NCBI GenBank assembly: GCA_023439545.1
Contig: JAEXNT010000042.1
Coordinates: forward strand, 62,001 to 126,000
Source: Bacillota bacterium
GTDB lineage: Bacteria > Bacillota > Clostridia > Acetivibrionales > DTU013
Direction of reading: 5' to 3'
DNA: 64,000 nucleotides
The translations under genes were made by a program, and so were the position numbers. Positions 1 through 7,600 of the stretch are shown here, piece after piece; the first letter of the stretch is position 1, and each line of letters starts with the position of its first letter. The notes under the pieces are model-generated. The model had not been told where the DNA came from and made no database searches. It worked only from the letters and a program-made list of their open reading frames with translations.

Positions 1-1
1 A

Positions 2-262
2 CGTCCTACTCTGGCTCCCGAAGCGACACAGGCGTTGATAAAGGCTTCCGGCCGCAGGCAGGATCATGACAGCGAACTGACCCAAAGGGAAAAGGAAGTG
101 CTGAAAATGATGACGGAAGGCCTGAGCAACCCTGAAATAGCAGAAAAGCTGATAGTAAGCAGGTCTACGGTTAAATTCCACGTGAGCAGCATATTGGCGA
201 AGCTGGATGCAGCCAGCAGGACCGAGGCTGTTGCCATAGCACTGCAAAAGAAGCTGGTATGA
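2..262 (+). CDS. NarL/FixJ-family response regulator, C-terminal part (5' end outside window)
   Basis: The reading frame is open from base 2 to a TGA at 260-262, so this is the 3' end of a gene that begins before the window. The visible 86 residues are a linker followed by a LuxR-type helix-turn-helix with the family pattern LTQREKEVLKMM, NPEIAEKL, STVKFHVSSILAKL and a final RTEAVAIAL helix. Such domains bind DNA as dimers after phosphorylation of an N-terminal receiver, which would lie upstream. The receiver itself is not visible, so a stand-alone LuxR-type regulator cannot be excluded. The TTG at 35 lies inside the linker and is unlikely to be the start. Confidence 0.85.
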   Translation, partial: RPTLAPEATQALIKASGRRQDHDSELTQREKEVLKMMTEGLSNPEIAEKLIVSRSTVKFHVSSILAKLDAASRTEAVAIALQKKLV

Positions 263-283
263 CCAGGTAAACAGATGGGTGAT

Positions 284-529
284 GGGCGGATGTGGCTGAG
301 AGGATGCATGATGGAGCGACTTAGCGGTACATGCTCATGCATATATAAGGCGGGGTAAATCCGCCACGGATGGCGGATTTAGCTGGATACGGCAGGCAGG
401 ACGCATGGGCGAGCAGCAAATGCAAGGCATTTGCGACCAGCCATGCCGTTAGAGGCGGCCGCGCATATCAGAGCATGAGCCTTGAACCGCTCGGAGCTTC
501 ATCCTGCATCCGAACAGCCGCATCCGCCC
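284..529 (+). repeat. MITE-like palindromic element, copy 1
   Basis: This gene-free stretch has imperfect 25-bp terminal inverted repeats at 284-308 and 505-529 (four mismatches) and an inner palindrome around aaatccgcc/ggcggattt. Two blocks, 308-333 (26 nt) and 476-498 (23 nt), are identical to the reverse complement of blocks in the element at 15299-15472. The copy carries extra interior sequence, including a small aaatgc/gcattt hairpin. It has no coding capacity that looks real, so it is best read as a non-autonomous mobile element or a dispersed RNA-folding repeat. Confidence 0.7.
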
Positions 530-572
530 GTCGGTTCAGCGTTTCGTGCAACCTCACTCTGCTTCAATCAAC

Positions 573-598
573 AATGATTTCATTAAATACCTGGCCGG
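573..598 (+). repeat. short direct repeat upstream of lone receiver gene, copy 1
   Basis: The string aatgatttca, a short A/T stretch and acctggccgg recurs at 1173-1202, on the other side of the receiver gene. At 589-608 the copy is part of a perfect hairpin (acctggcc, loop ggat, ggccaggt). It may be a regulatory site or a small dispersed repeat. Confidence 0.45.
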
Positions 599-728
599 AT
601 GGCCAGGTAAATAACAGGCCATCGGGCCAGAATAAATCCACCCATGTGAATGAGGCATATGGATGGATTTTTTATTACAATTGAAGCATGGGAGTATATC
701 GCAGAGCAATCTGAAATGGGGTGATGGC

Positions 729-1103
729 ATGCGGGTACTGATAGCCGACGATCAGGCTGATGTACGTTCTGCTCTTATGATATTGCTGGAGCAGACTGAT
801 GATGATTACAAGTTTGAAGAAGCGGGAGATACCGCAAGTCTGTTTGAAAAGGCTGAAGCTTTTCGGCCTGATATTATATTGCTCGACTGGGAGCTTTCCG
901 GCAATAACATGTGGGATGAGGTCTCAGGCTTAAGAAAACTGGTGAGTGGATGCGTGATCATAGCGCTGAGCTGCAGGCCCGAGGCGGCACGTACTGCCAA
1001 GGCTGCCGGAGTCGACGCTTTTGTAAGCAAGGGTGAGAATTCCGATATCCTGCTTGATACTATCCAAAAGGTGAAGAATGAGACTGGCCTGTCGGCCAGG
1101 TAA
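729..1103 (+). CDS. stand-alone receiver-domain (CheY-like) response regulator
   Basis: This 124-residue protein is a receiver domain with nothing attached. It has the acidic pair D7-D8, the likely phospho-acceptor D53 in LLDW, S81 in ALSC and K101 in VSKG. The closest family look is the receiver of NarL/LuxR-type regulators, without their DNA-binding part. The start is placed at ATG 729 because it follows a GGGGTGATG ribosome-binding site and begins the first beta strand. Upstream in-frame codons give an unrelated leader. It lies downstream of another NarL-type gene and upstream of an ECF sigma factor. A phosphate sink, a partner-switching protein or a relic of a longer regulator are all possible. 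Confidence 0.8.
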   Translation: MRVLIADDQADVRSALMILLEQTDDDYKFEEAGDTASLFEKAEAFRPDIILLDWELSGNNMWDEVSGLRKLVSGCVIIALSCRPEAARTAKAAGVDAFVSKGENSDILLDTIQKVKNETGLSAR

Positions 1104-1172
1104 AAGACTGAACCTGTGACCTGCCGAAAATCCGTTCTGCCGGCTGATGTGCAGGCGAAACTGAAACCGTAT

Positions 1173-1202
1173 AATGATTTCAGTAGTTAAAAACCTGGCC
1201 GG
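1173..1202 (+). repeat. short direct repeat, copy 2
   Basis: Second copy of the aatgatttca...acctggccgg repeat, in the leader of the sigma factor gene. A further ctggcc/ggccag hairpin covers the last codons of the receiver gene (1084-1099). Confidence 0.45.
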
Positions 1203-1250
1203 TCCGGTCATATACGGATCAGGCGCAAAGTAATACCGGAGGTTGTTGAA

Positions 1251-1790
1251 ATGGAAAGAACAGATAATGAATTGGTCAAACAGTGCCTGGAAGGAAATAA
1301 TGACGCCTTTTCCGAATTGATATCAAGATATAAAAGGCTTATTTATTCCGTGGCCTACAAATTCTCCAGAGACAATGAAGAAGTCAACGATATGGCCCAG
1401 GAAGCGTTCATCAAGATCTACAGGTCGCTTTCCAAGTATGACAGCCAGTACAGGTTCTCGACATGGAGCGTAAAGGTTGCAACCAACATTTGTCTGGATC
1501 ATGTAAGACGCAAAAAGCTCAACTCTGTTTCGCTGGAGGAAATAGAGAATTTCGCGGGCAGCAGCAATTCACCCGAGGAATACTTCCTGCGAAAGGAGCA
1601 TACCCAGGTCCTGAGGAATGCCATAGACGGCCTTCCCGAGATATACAGGGTACCTATAATAATGTACCATCAGAAGGGTATGTCGTATAAGGAGATCGCA
1701 GATTCTCTCGGAAAACCCATGTCGATCATCAAGAACAGAATATTCAGGGCAAGGCATGCCCTAAAGGAAAACCTCGCGGGAGTCGCATAA
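1251..1790 (+). CDS. ECF-type sigma-70 family RNA polymerase sigma factor
   Basis: This 179-residue protein has the two-domain ECF layout. Region 2 lies at about residues 8-80 (ISRYKRLIYSVAYKF, DMAQEAFIKIYRSL, FSTWSVKVATNICLDHVRR). Region 4 lies at about 115-172 (LPEIYRVPIIMYHQKGMSYKEIADSLGKP, then the IIKNRIFRARHAL recognition helix). It directs core RNA polymerase to a set of alternative promoters, usually for envelope or stress functions. A CGGAGG ribosome-binding site precedes ATG 1251. No anti-sigma gene follows, which is the usual arrangement, so control may be transcriptional or by an unlinked partner. The next gene is transcribed from its own promoter. Confidence 0.93.
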   Translation: MERTDNELVKQCLEGNNDAFSELISRYKRLIYSVAYKFSRDNEEVNDMAQEAFIKIYRSLSKYDSQYRFSTWSVKVATNICLDHVRRKKLNSVSLEEIENFAGSSNSPEEYFLRKEHTQVLRNAIDGLPEIYRVPIIMYHQKGMSYKEIADSLGKPMSIIKNRIFRARHALKENLAGVA

Positions 1791-1837
1791 ACGGAAAACA
1801 GTTGCCTTTCAGGGCGTCTATGGGCGATTATATGCAC

Positions 1838-1880
1838 TTGACTATTTTGCGGCCGTCCACCTATAATATTTATAGGTGGA
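1838..1880 (+). promoter_or_regulatory. sigma-A-type promoter with a dyad over the -10 box
   Basis: TTGACT (1838-1843) and TATAAT (1862-1867) are separated by 18 bp. A perfect 10-bp inverted repeat, tccacctata (1856-1865) and tataggtgga (1871-1880), covers the -10 and the start region. It could be an operator, or a 5' hairpin in the transcript. It drives the NlpC/P60-like gene. Confidence 0.75.
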
Positions 1881-1909
1881 TGCTACCATTTTTATCAGGG
1901 GGGTGGCAG

Positions 1910-2470
1910 ATGAGGAGCATATACATTGTCATGACGGCTACCGGTACCTGGTTTTCCAGATGTATCGGCCTTTATACGAAAGAGAGGTACAATCATGTAT
2001 CGCTATGCCTCGACGCCGGGATCAACAGGTTTTACAGCTTCGGCAGGAAAATCGTCTGGTTTCCGCTGTTGGGCGGATTTGTTATCGAACATAGGGATAC
2101 GGGGATGTTCAAGGCATTTGGAAATACAATGTGTGCTATCTACAGGCTGGATGTCGATAACGACAAATTCAAGGATTTGAAACAGTCGGTAAAGCTTTTT
2201 GTCAGGAACAGGGAGGATTACGGATATAACCTTTTGGGATTGCTGGGGGTTATGATGAACGTACCGTTGAAAAGAAAGAATAAATTCTTCTGTACCCAGT
2301 TTGTTGCCACGATGCTGCAGGTCAATGGCATACACGATTTTGGGAAAGATGCGTCGCTCGTTACTCCGCACGATTTTTACGATATTTCGGGCCTGTCGCT
2401 TGTTTATGAGGGCAGACTCAGTGATTATACCAATTATTCACAAAGTGGATCTCTTGCGATAAATATGTAG
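1910..2470 (+). CDS. permuted NlpC/P60 (YiiX/YebB-like) cysteine hydrolase
   Basis: I read a 186-residue protein starting at ATG 1910, which follows a strong AGGGGGGTGG ribosome-binding site. A longer upstream reading frame would place its start inside the promoter. The order of catalytic residues is that of circularly permuted papain-like NlpC/P60 enzymes: an early histidine in YNHVSLCLD (H29) and a late cysteine in FFCTQFVA (C128). Members of this group cleave amide or ester bonds in cell-wall peptides or lipids, and many remain uncharacterised. There is no signal peptide, so action from the cytoplasmic side or on an internal substrate is likely. The gene ends in a hairpin shared with the converging hydrolase gene. 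Confidence 0.72.
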   Translation: MRSIYIVMTATGTWFSRCIGLYTKERYNHVSLCLDAGINRFYSFGRKIVWFPLLGGFVIEHRDTGMFKAFGNTMCAIYRLDVDNDKFKDLKQSVKLFVRNREDYGYNLLGLLGVMMNVPLKRKNKFFCTQFVATMLQVNGIHDFGKDASLVTPHDFYDISGLSLVYEGRLSDYTNYSQSGSLAINM

Positions 2471-2481
2471 GTGAAACACAG

Positions 2482-2540
2482 GGGACTGAAACAGAGGGAT
2501 GGTTCTGAACCGCCCCTGTGTTTCAGTCCCTGCGTTTTAC
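2482..2540 (+). terminator. strong hairpin between converging genes
   Basis: The left arm gggactgaaacagaggg (2482-2498) pairs with the right arm around cccctgtgtttcagtccc (2513-2530), followed by a T-rich tail on the plus strand. It can stop both converging transcripts. Its gaaacagaggg...tgtttca form resembles dispersed hairpins known from other Clostridia. Confidence 0.7.
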
Positions 2541-2552
2541 TTTTTCAACCTG

Positions 2553-3320
2553 TTAATATACATATACCATATGGCCTATCCTTGCAAGTATGGGTTTTGA
2601 CCAGAGCCATTTGTTAGTTGCGCTGTCATCGAAATAGTAGAGTGCTCCACGGCTGGGATCGCTTCCTTTGAGCGCATCGAGGGCCGCCTGCCTGTCGATG
2701 TCCCGGGCGGGCTTGTTGATCCAGCCGTTTTCAACCGGTGTAAACTGATAGTAACCGCCGGCCTTGTCATAAATGACGGAGGTTATCGAATTCGGGAAAA
2801 GATCGCTCTTTACCCTGTTTACTACTACAGCTGCTACGCCTACTTTGGCGCTGTATGGTTCGCTTTCGGCTTCGGCCCGGACAAGTCTGGCCAGAAGGTC
2901 GACTTCAGCCTGTGTATAATGAATCGAGGTCTGGCCGAACGCAGCGGCGCTTGAGCCTGCCGATGCAGGGACAGCCAGCTTCTGGCCCGGGTAAATGGTA
3001 TTGTCCCATTTGTTGTTTGCTTTCCTGAGAAGATCCAGTGAAACCCCCAGCTTTTTCGCGACAAGGTACAATGTGTCGCCTGTCTTTACAGTATAAGTGG
3101 CGGCCCTCACATACAATACCTGGCCGGGATATACCATATTGCCCGACAAGCCGTTATCCGACCTTATCGTAGCAGATGATGTCCTGAACAACTGTCCGAT
3201 ACCGTAAAGCGTATCCTTGGACTGGACGGTATAATTTGCCGCAAAGGCAGTGTTTGCCAGGAACGCTGACGCAAGAACAATTCCCGCGGCCATCGTGCCC
3301 AGTTTTTTAAATATATTCAT
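2553..3320 (-). CDS. LysM-containing SleB/CwlJ-type cell-wall hydrolase
   Basis: This is a 255-residue secreted protein. A signal peptide (about residues 1-27, ending NTAFA) is followed by two LysM peptidoglycan-binding repeats (about 29-71 and 75-118). A Hydrolase_2 domain of the SleB/CwlJ family (about 135-255) carries LARLVRAEAESEPYSAKVGVAAVVVNRV, YQFTPVENG and a YYFDDSATNKW tail. Family members are lytic enzymes that open cortex or vegetative peptidoglycan. The start at 3320 has an AGGGGGT ribosome-binding site. A cyclic-di-AMP riboswitch lies immediately upstream, as is typical for wall hydrolases of this kind, tying expression to wall and osmotic signalling. Confidence 0.93.
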   Translation of the reverse strand: MNIFKKLGTMAAGIVLASAFLANTAFAANYTVQSKDTLYGIGQLFRTSSATIRSDNGLSGNMVYPGQVLYVRAATYTVKTGDTLYLVAKKLGVSLDLLRKANNKWDNTIYPGQKLAVPASAGSSAAAFGQTSIHYTQAEVDLLARLVRAEAESEPYSAKVGVAAVVVNRVKSDLFPNSITSVIYDKAGGYYQFTPVENGWINKPARDIDRQAALDALKGSDPSRGALYYFDDSATNKWLWSKPILARIGHMVYVY

Positions 3321-3334
3321 TTTTACCCCCTTTT

Positions 3335-3478
3335 GCCTCCGAGGTTAGTTGACGGGTTCGGGTCGAGGAACCACCCTACTCTTTCGAGATTCACCCATGG
3401 ATGGGCAGCATATTCGCCGCCGCTCCCTTGTTTCTATATCCCCCGTACTCCTTCCGGAGATTCGGCACTCGTTTGTGT
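3335..3478 (-). promoter_or_regulatory. cyclic-di-AMP (ydaO/yuaA-type) riboswitch
   Basis: On the minus strand this leader contains the hallmark blocks of the ydaO-yuaA RNA in order: GCCGAATCTCCGG, ACGGGGGATATAGAAACAAG, GGGTGAATC, and near its 3' end CCGAACCCGTCAACTAACCT followed by CGGAGGC. The last block is almost invariant in this riboswitch class. It ends about 15 bases before the start codon of the LysM-SleB hydrolase. In known cases binding of c-di-AMP turns the downstream wall-hydrolase gene off. Confidence 0.88.
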
Positions 3479-3480
3479 GG

Positions 3481-3510
3481 CACTTGCTCCTGCATATTTT
3501 TGAGCAAGTG
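3481..3510. repeat. perfect 9-bp inverted repeat
   Basis: cacttgctc (3481-3489) and gagcaagtg (3502-3510) flank a T-rich loop just upstream of the riboswitch on the minus strand. The right arm runs into tgtcccc and may be a worn relative of the tandem units that follow. Confidence 0.5.
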
Positions 3511-3586
3511 TCCCCGATATCTAGGTATTTTAACAGAGGAGCCGGGTGTTTTTCCATACAATATTTATGGCAATACAGGAATAATG

Positions 3587-3592
3587 TATAAT
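3587..3592 (+). promoter_or_regulatory. possible -10 box for the patatin gene
   Basis: TATAAT lies ahead of the tandem repeats on the plus strand. No convincing -35 box sits 16-18 bp upstream, so this is a weak call. Confidence 0.3.
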
Positions 3593-3612
3593 GTAAGGGG
3601 AATTTAAGGTAA

Positions 3613-3792
3613 GGGGACACACCTTCAAAGGGCTGGGCAAGGAATGTCCCCTTCTGACGCTAAAGCAATACTGGGGATACACCTTCAAAGGGCTGGGCAA
3701 GGAATGTCCCCTTTCGACGCTAAGCAATATTGGGGACACACCTTCAAGGGGCTGTACAAGGAGTGTCCAATTTTGGCGCTAACGCAATATTG
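3613..3792 (+). repeat. three tandem 59-60 bp hairpin units
   Basis: Units begin at 3613, 3673 and 3732. Each opens ggggacac (or ggggatac), continues accttcaaagggctgggcaa and closes with atgtccc, so each can fold as ggggaca/tgtcccc. Each is followed by a cgctaa-gcaata linker. Units 1 and 2 are nearly identical. Unit 3 is more diverged, with aggggctgtacaagg and a broken closing arm, and it ends at the ribosome-binding site of the patatin gene. The array would be transcribed as the 5' leader of that gene. Confidence 0.85.
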
Positions 3793-3803
3793 AGGTGATT
3801 GGT

Positions 3804-4583
3804 ATGTACGGGTTGGTACTGGAAGGCGGAGGGGGCAGGGGAGCATATCAGGCCGGCGCCTGCAAGGCGATAAGGGAGATGGGGCTCGAGATCGGCATGG
3901 TCGCCGGCTGTTCGGTCGGCGCGCTGAACGGCGCCATGGTCGTGCAGGGAGATACGGACAGAGCGTATGATATATGGTATGATATCGATCCTGCAAGCGT
4001 AATCGACTTTGCCGACAGCGAACTTGAAGTCTATGCTGAAAACGGTTTCAAACCCGAATCCTTGCGGGATCTTGCGCATAAGATAAAGAAGATTATAGCG
4101 GAAGGCGGCCTTAATGTGACGCCTCTTGAAAAGCTGGTAAAAAGAGTTCTCGACGAAGATTCGATAAGAAAATCGAAAATAGGCTTCGGCGTCGTAACGG
4201 TTGACCTTACGCAAAGGAAAGCCGTTGAAGTATACAAGGAGCAGATCCCGAACGGGCAGTTGGCCGATTATGTCATAGCCAGCGCGAGTTTCCCCGCCTT
4301 CAAGAGGATGATAATCGACGGAAGGTCGTTCATAGACGGCGCCCTGTACAATGTCCTGCCGGTGAACCTGGTCAGCGACAGAGGATACAGAGACATTATC
4401 CTTCTCCGCACATACGGACACGGCATAAAGAGGCGCTTCAGCAGGACCGGACTCAATATTCTCAGCATATCTCCGTCGGAAAGCCTGGGATCAACTCTGG
4501 ATTTTACGAACAAAAACGCTCGCAGGAACTTGAGACTTGGTTACGAAGATGCAAGCAGAGCATTGGAAAAGATAATGACTTGA
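3804..4583 (+). CDS. patatin-like phospholipase
   Basis: This 259-residue patatin-family serine acyl hydrolase uses a Ser-Asp dyad. The oxyanion loop GGGGRG is at residues 8-13, the nucleophile S37 sits in GCSVG (GXSXG), and D178 lies in the IDGALYN (DGA) motif. Such enzymes release fatty acids from membrane lipids. No signal peptide or membrane segment is visible, so it probably acts on the inner membrane face. ATG 3804 is preferred over the GTG at 3795 because GAGGTGAT is well placed only for the ATG. The leader carries the three-copy hairpin array. It ends 101 bp before the glucan synthase gene. Confidence 0.9.
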   Translation: MYGLVLEGGGGRGAYQAGACKAIREMGLEIGMVAGCSVGALNGAMVVQGDTDRAYDIWYDIDPASVIDFADSELEVYAENGFKPESLRDLAHKIKKIIAEGGLNVTPLEKLVKRVLDEDSIRKSKIGFGVVTVDLTQRKAVEVYKEQIPNGQLADYVIASASFPAFKRMIIDGRSFIDGALYNVLPVNLVSDRGYRDIILLRTYGHGIKRRFSRTGLNILSISPSESLGSTLDFTNKNARRNLRLGYEDASRALEKIMT

Positions 4584-4684
4584 TGGGATTATATGGATTA
4601 TTATGAATATCACCGTTTCAGGGTATGCTATTGTTGCTGTTAAGAAATTTGGCAATCAAAAGCATGGAATGGTGATATTTTTTA

Positions 4685-7600
4685 ATGGGTTTTATTATAG
4701 CGGCAACATATGTTATTCTGTCAGGTTTAATCATTTATCTCCTCATATTGCTTTCAAAACGAAAGACTGGACGCTGTGTTGAAGTAAGAGATACCATACT
4801 TGCAACTGAGGAATTGCAGAAGCATGCAGTAGAAATAGCCCGCAACCATCCGGTGGGAAAATCGGTAAAAAGCCTTCATTGGCTGATCAAGCGTCTCAAT
4901 GATAACTACAGTTTCATTACGAGCGTATACAGGGAACTGGACGCTGACGTCAAGGAATCCATGCAGACGGCTCCTGCCGCCGAATGGCTGCTCGACAATT
5001 TCTACATAATCGAGGAACAGGTAAAGCTAATAAGGAGGAATTTATCCCGGGGACAATATTCACGCCTTCCCATACTCAAGAAGGGGTATCTTAAGGGTTA
5101 TCCCAGGGTATATGCAATAGCGCTTGAGATGGTAGCGCATTCGGACGGGAGCATCGACGAAAGGACGGTTACGACATTCATACAGGCATACCAGAGCCAG
5201 ACTCTGCTGTCGATGGGAGAACTCTGGGCTGTTCCGCTAATGCTGCGGATTGCGCTGGTCGAAAGCATTCGCTATACCTGCGAAAAAATCCGTACATCTC
5301 GCTTTGAATGGAAGAAAGCTGAAGAAACGATAGCCTACATAATCAACAATGATCCGGATGAGCGGCAGCTGGACGAACTGCTTGACAGCCGGCTGGAGAA
5401 TATGAGCGAGATATCGCCGTCATTCGTCGAGCACCTTATACAGAAACTCAGGAAACACAATAAATACTTCGCTACAGTAAAGGCGTTGGTAAACAACAGG
5501 CTCGAAAGTGAAAATTCTTCCGTGGATATAATGACCGCGTCGGAGCATCAGTTGCAGGCGTCTATGCAGGTAGCTATCGGAAATTCGATAACGGGTCTTC
5601 ATTTCTTATCGGATCTGGACTGGTCGGAAATTTTCGAAACCCTGAGCAAGGTAGAACAGATATTGAGGCAGGATCCCGACGGGACATATCCGCAAATGGA
5701 TTTCGAATCCAGAGATCATTACAGGCACGAGGTCGAGAAGCTCGCACGGACTTTCGGGGTGTCCGAGATATATGTTGCGGACAGGACGGTCGAATGTGCA
5801 AGGGCAGAAGGCAACAAGGCTCCGTTAAACCATGTGGGCTATTATCTTGTGGGCAAGGGTAGGAAAACTCTGCTGGGAGCACTCGGCAAATATGCGAAGC
5901 GTCGGCTGTGGCCTGTTTCCAATGCTGTCAGCGATCCGAGGAACTTATATATAGGGCTCTCTTTGTTCCTTACCATATTCCTTGTAACATATTTCATGTA
6001 TTACTCCGCGACACATGACAACTCCAAATCTGCCTTCTGGCCGGTCATTACGGCTATACTCCTGCTTATACCGTGCAGTGAGTTCGCATTGAACATATGC
6101 AATACGATCACAAGCCATGTATGCAGACCCAGTATGCTATCCAAGCTGGAATTGAAGGAAGGGATACCGCAGGAGCTTTCTACGTTTGTCATAATACCTA
6201 CCCTTCTTACAGGGCCGGCCCGCGCGAGAGAATTACTGCACCAGCTGGAGGTCTATTATCTTGCAAACAGAGAGAAAAGCCTGTTTTTCGCCCTTGTGGG
6301 CGATTTCAGGGATGCGCCTTCCGAAGTCCTCGACACCGATGATGCGATAGTAAAGACAATGACAGAGGGTATCAGGGAACTGAACCTCAAATACGCAACG
6401 GAAGGTTCGGATTTATTTTACTATATGCATCGGAAAAGGATCTACAATAGTACGCAAAACAGGTGGATGGGCTGGGAAAGGAAAAGGGGAGCTATCATCG
6501 AATTCAACAGGCTCCTTTGCGGAAACGGCGATACGGGTTTCGGCATAGTAACGGGAGAAGTATCGCAGCTTCCGAAGGTCAAATATGTCATAACGCTGGA
6601 TGCGGATACCAACCTCCCGATGGGGGCCGCAAAAAGGCTTATAGGGACCATTGCCCACCCATTGAACAGAGCTGTGGTGGATCGCGAAACCGGTCTTGTC
6701 AGCGATGGGTACGGGCTGCTTCAGCCAAGAATCAGCGTCAGCATACCGGGCGCCAGCCGCTCCATGTTCACAAGGATATTTGCAGGACAGGTAGGCATCG
6801 ATCCTTATACGACTGCCGTTTCGGACGTTTATCAGGATATTTTTGACGAGGGTATATTCACCGGGAAGGGAATTTACGAGGTGGATGTATTCCAAAGGGT
6901 ACTTGACGGCAGAATCCCTGAAAACACGATACTCAGTCATGACCTGCTGGAAGGCTGCCATCTCAGGGCGGGCCTTGTCAGCGATATCGAGCTGGTGGAC
7001 GGCTATCCGGCAGGCTATATTTCATATGCCGCCAGACAACACAGGTGGGTCAGGGGAGACTGGCAGCTCCTGCCCTGGCTTACCGGGAAAGTGAGGAATG
7101 GCAGCGGCGAAAAAAGGAAAAACAATATCTCCGGCTTGTCGAAGTGGAAAATTCTCGACAATATGAGAAGAAGCCTCCTTGATCCGGCGCTTCTGCTGCT
7201 GATCCTGGCGGGTATCGGGCTCCTTCCGGGAGACGACCTTGTATGGATCGGTTTTGCATTTCTTGTAACAATCTCGCCTCTTACGATGGGCTTTTTTAAC
7301 ATGCTGCTCACCGGAACGCTGAGACTGCAGAAATCAAACTCCACCGTTATGTCCGGTATCAAGGCTGCTGTATGCCAATCGGTACTGCTCTTCATACTGA
7401 TACCGCACCAGGCATTCCTGATGGCGGATGCGATCATCCGGACTTTATACAGGGTATTCCGTTCACATAAAAACATGCTTGAATGGGTGACCGCAGCGGA
7501 TGTGGAGGCTAATTCCAAAAACAATGCCGCCAGCTACGCAAGAAAGATGTGGTTATCTTTTCCATCGTCAGCTGCTGTTTTGATCCTTGCGCTGGCACTT

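Noticed and set aside
370..684. 104-codon plus-strand frame
   Set aside because: It lies across the MITE-like element and the adjacent hairpin, has no ribosome-binding site and no protein-like pattern.
6413..6961. 182-codon antisense frame inside the glucan synthase
   Set aside because: It lies wholly inside conserved glycosyltransferase coding sequence on the other strand and lacks a ribosome-binding site.
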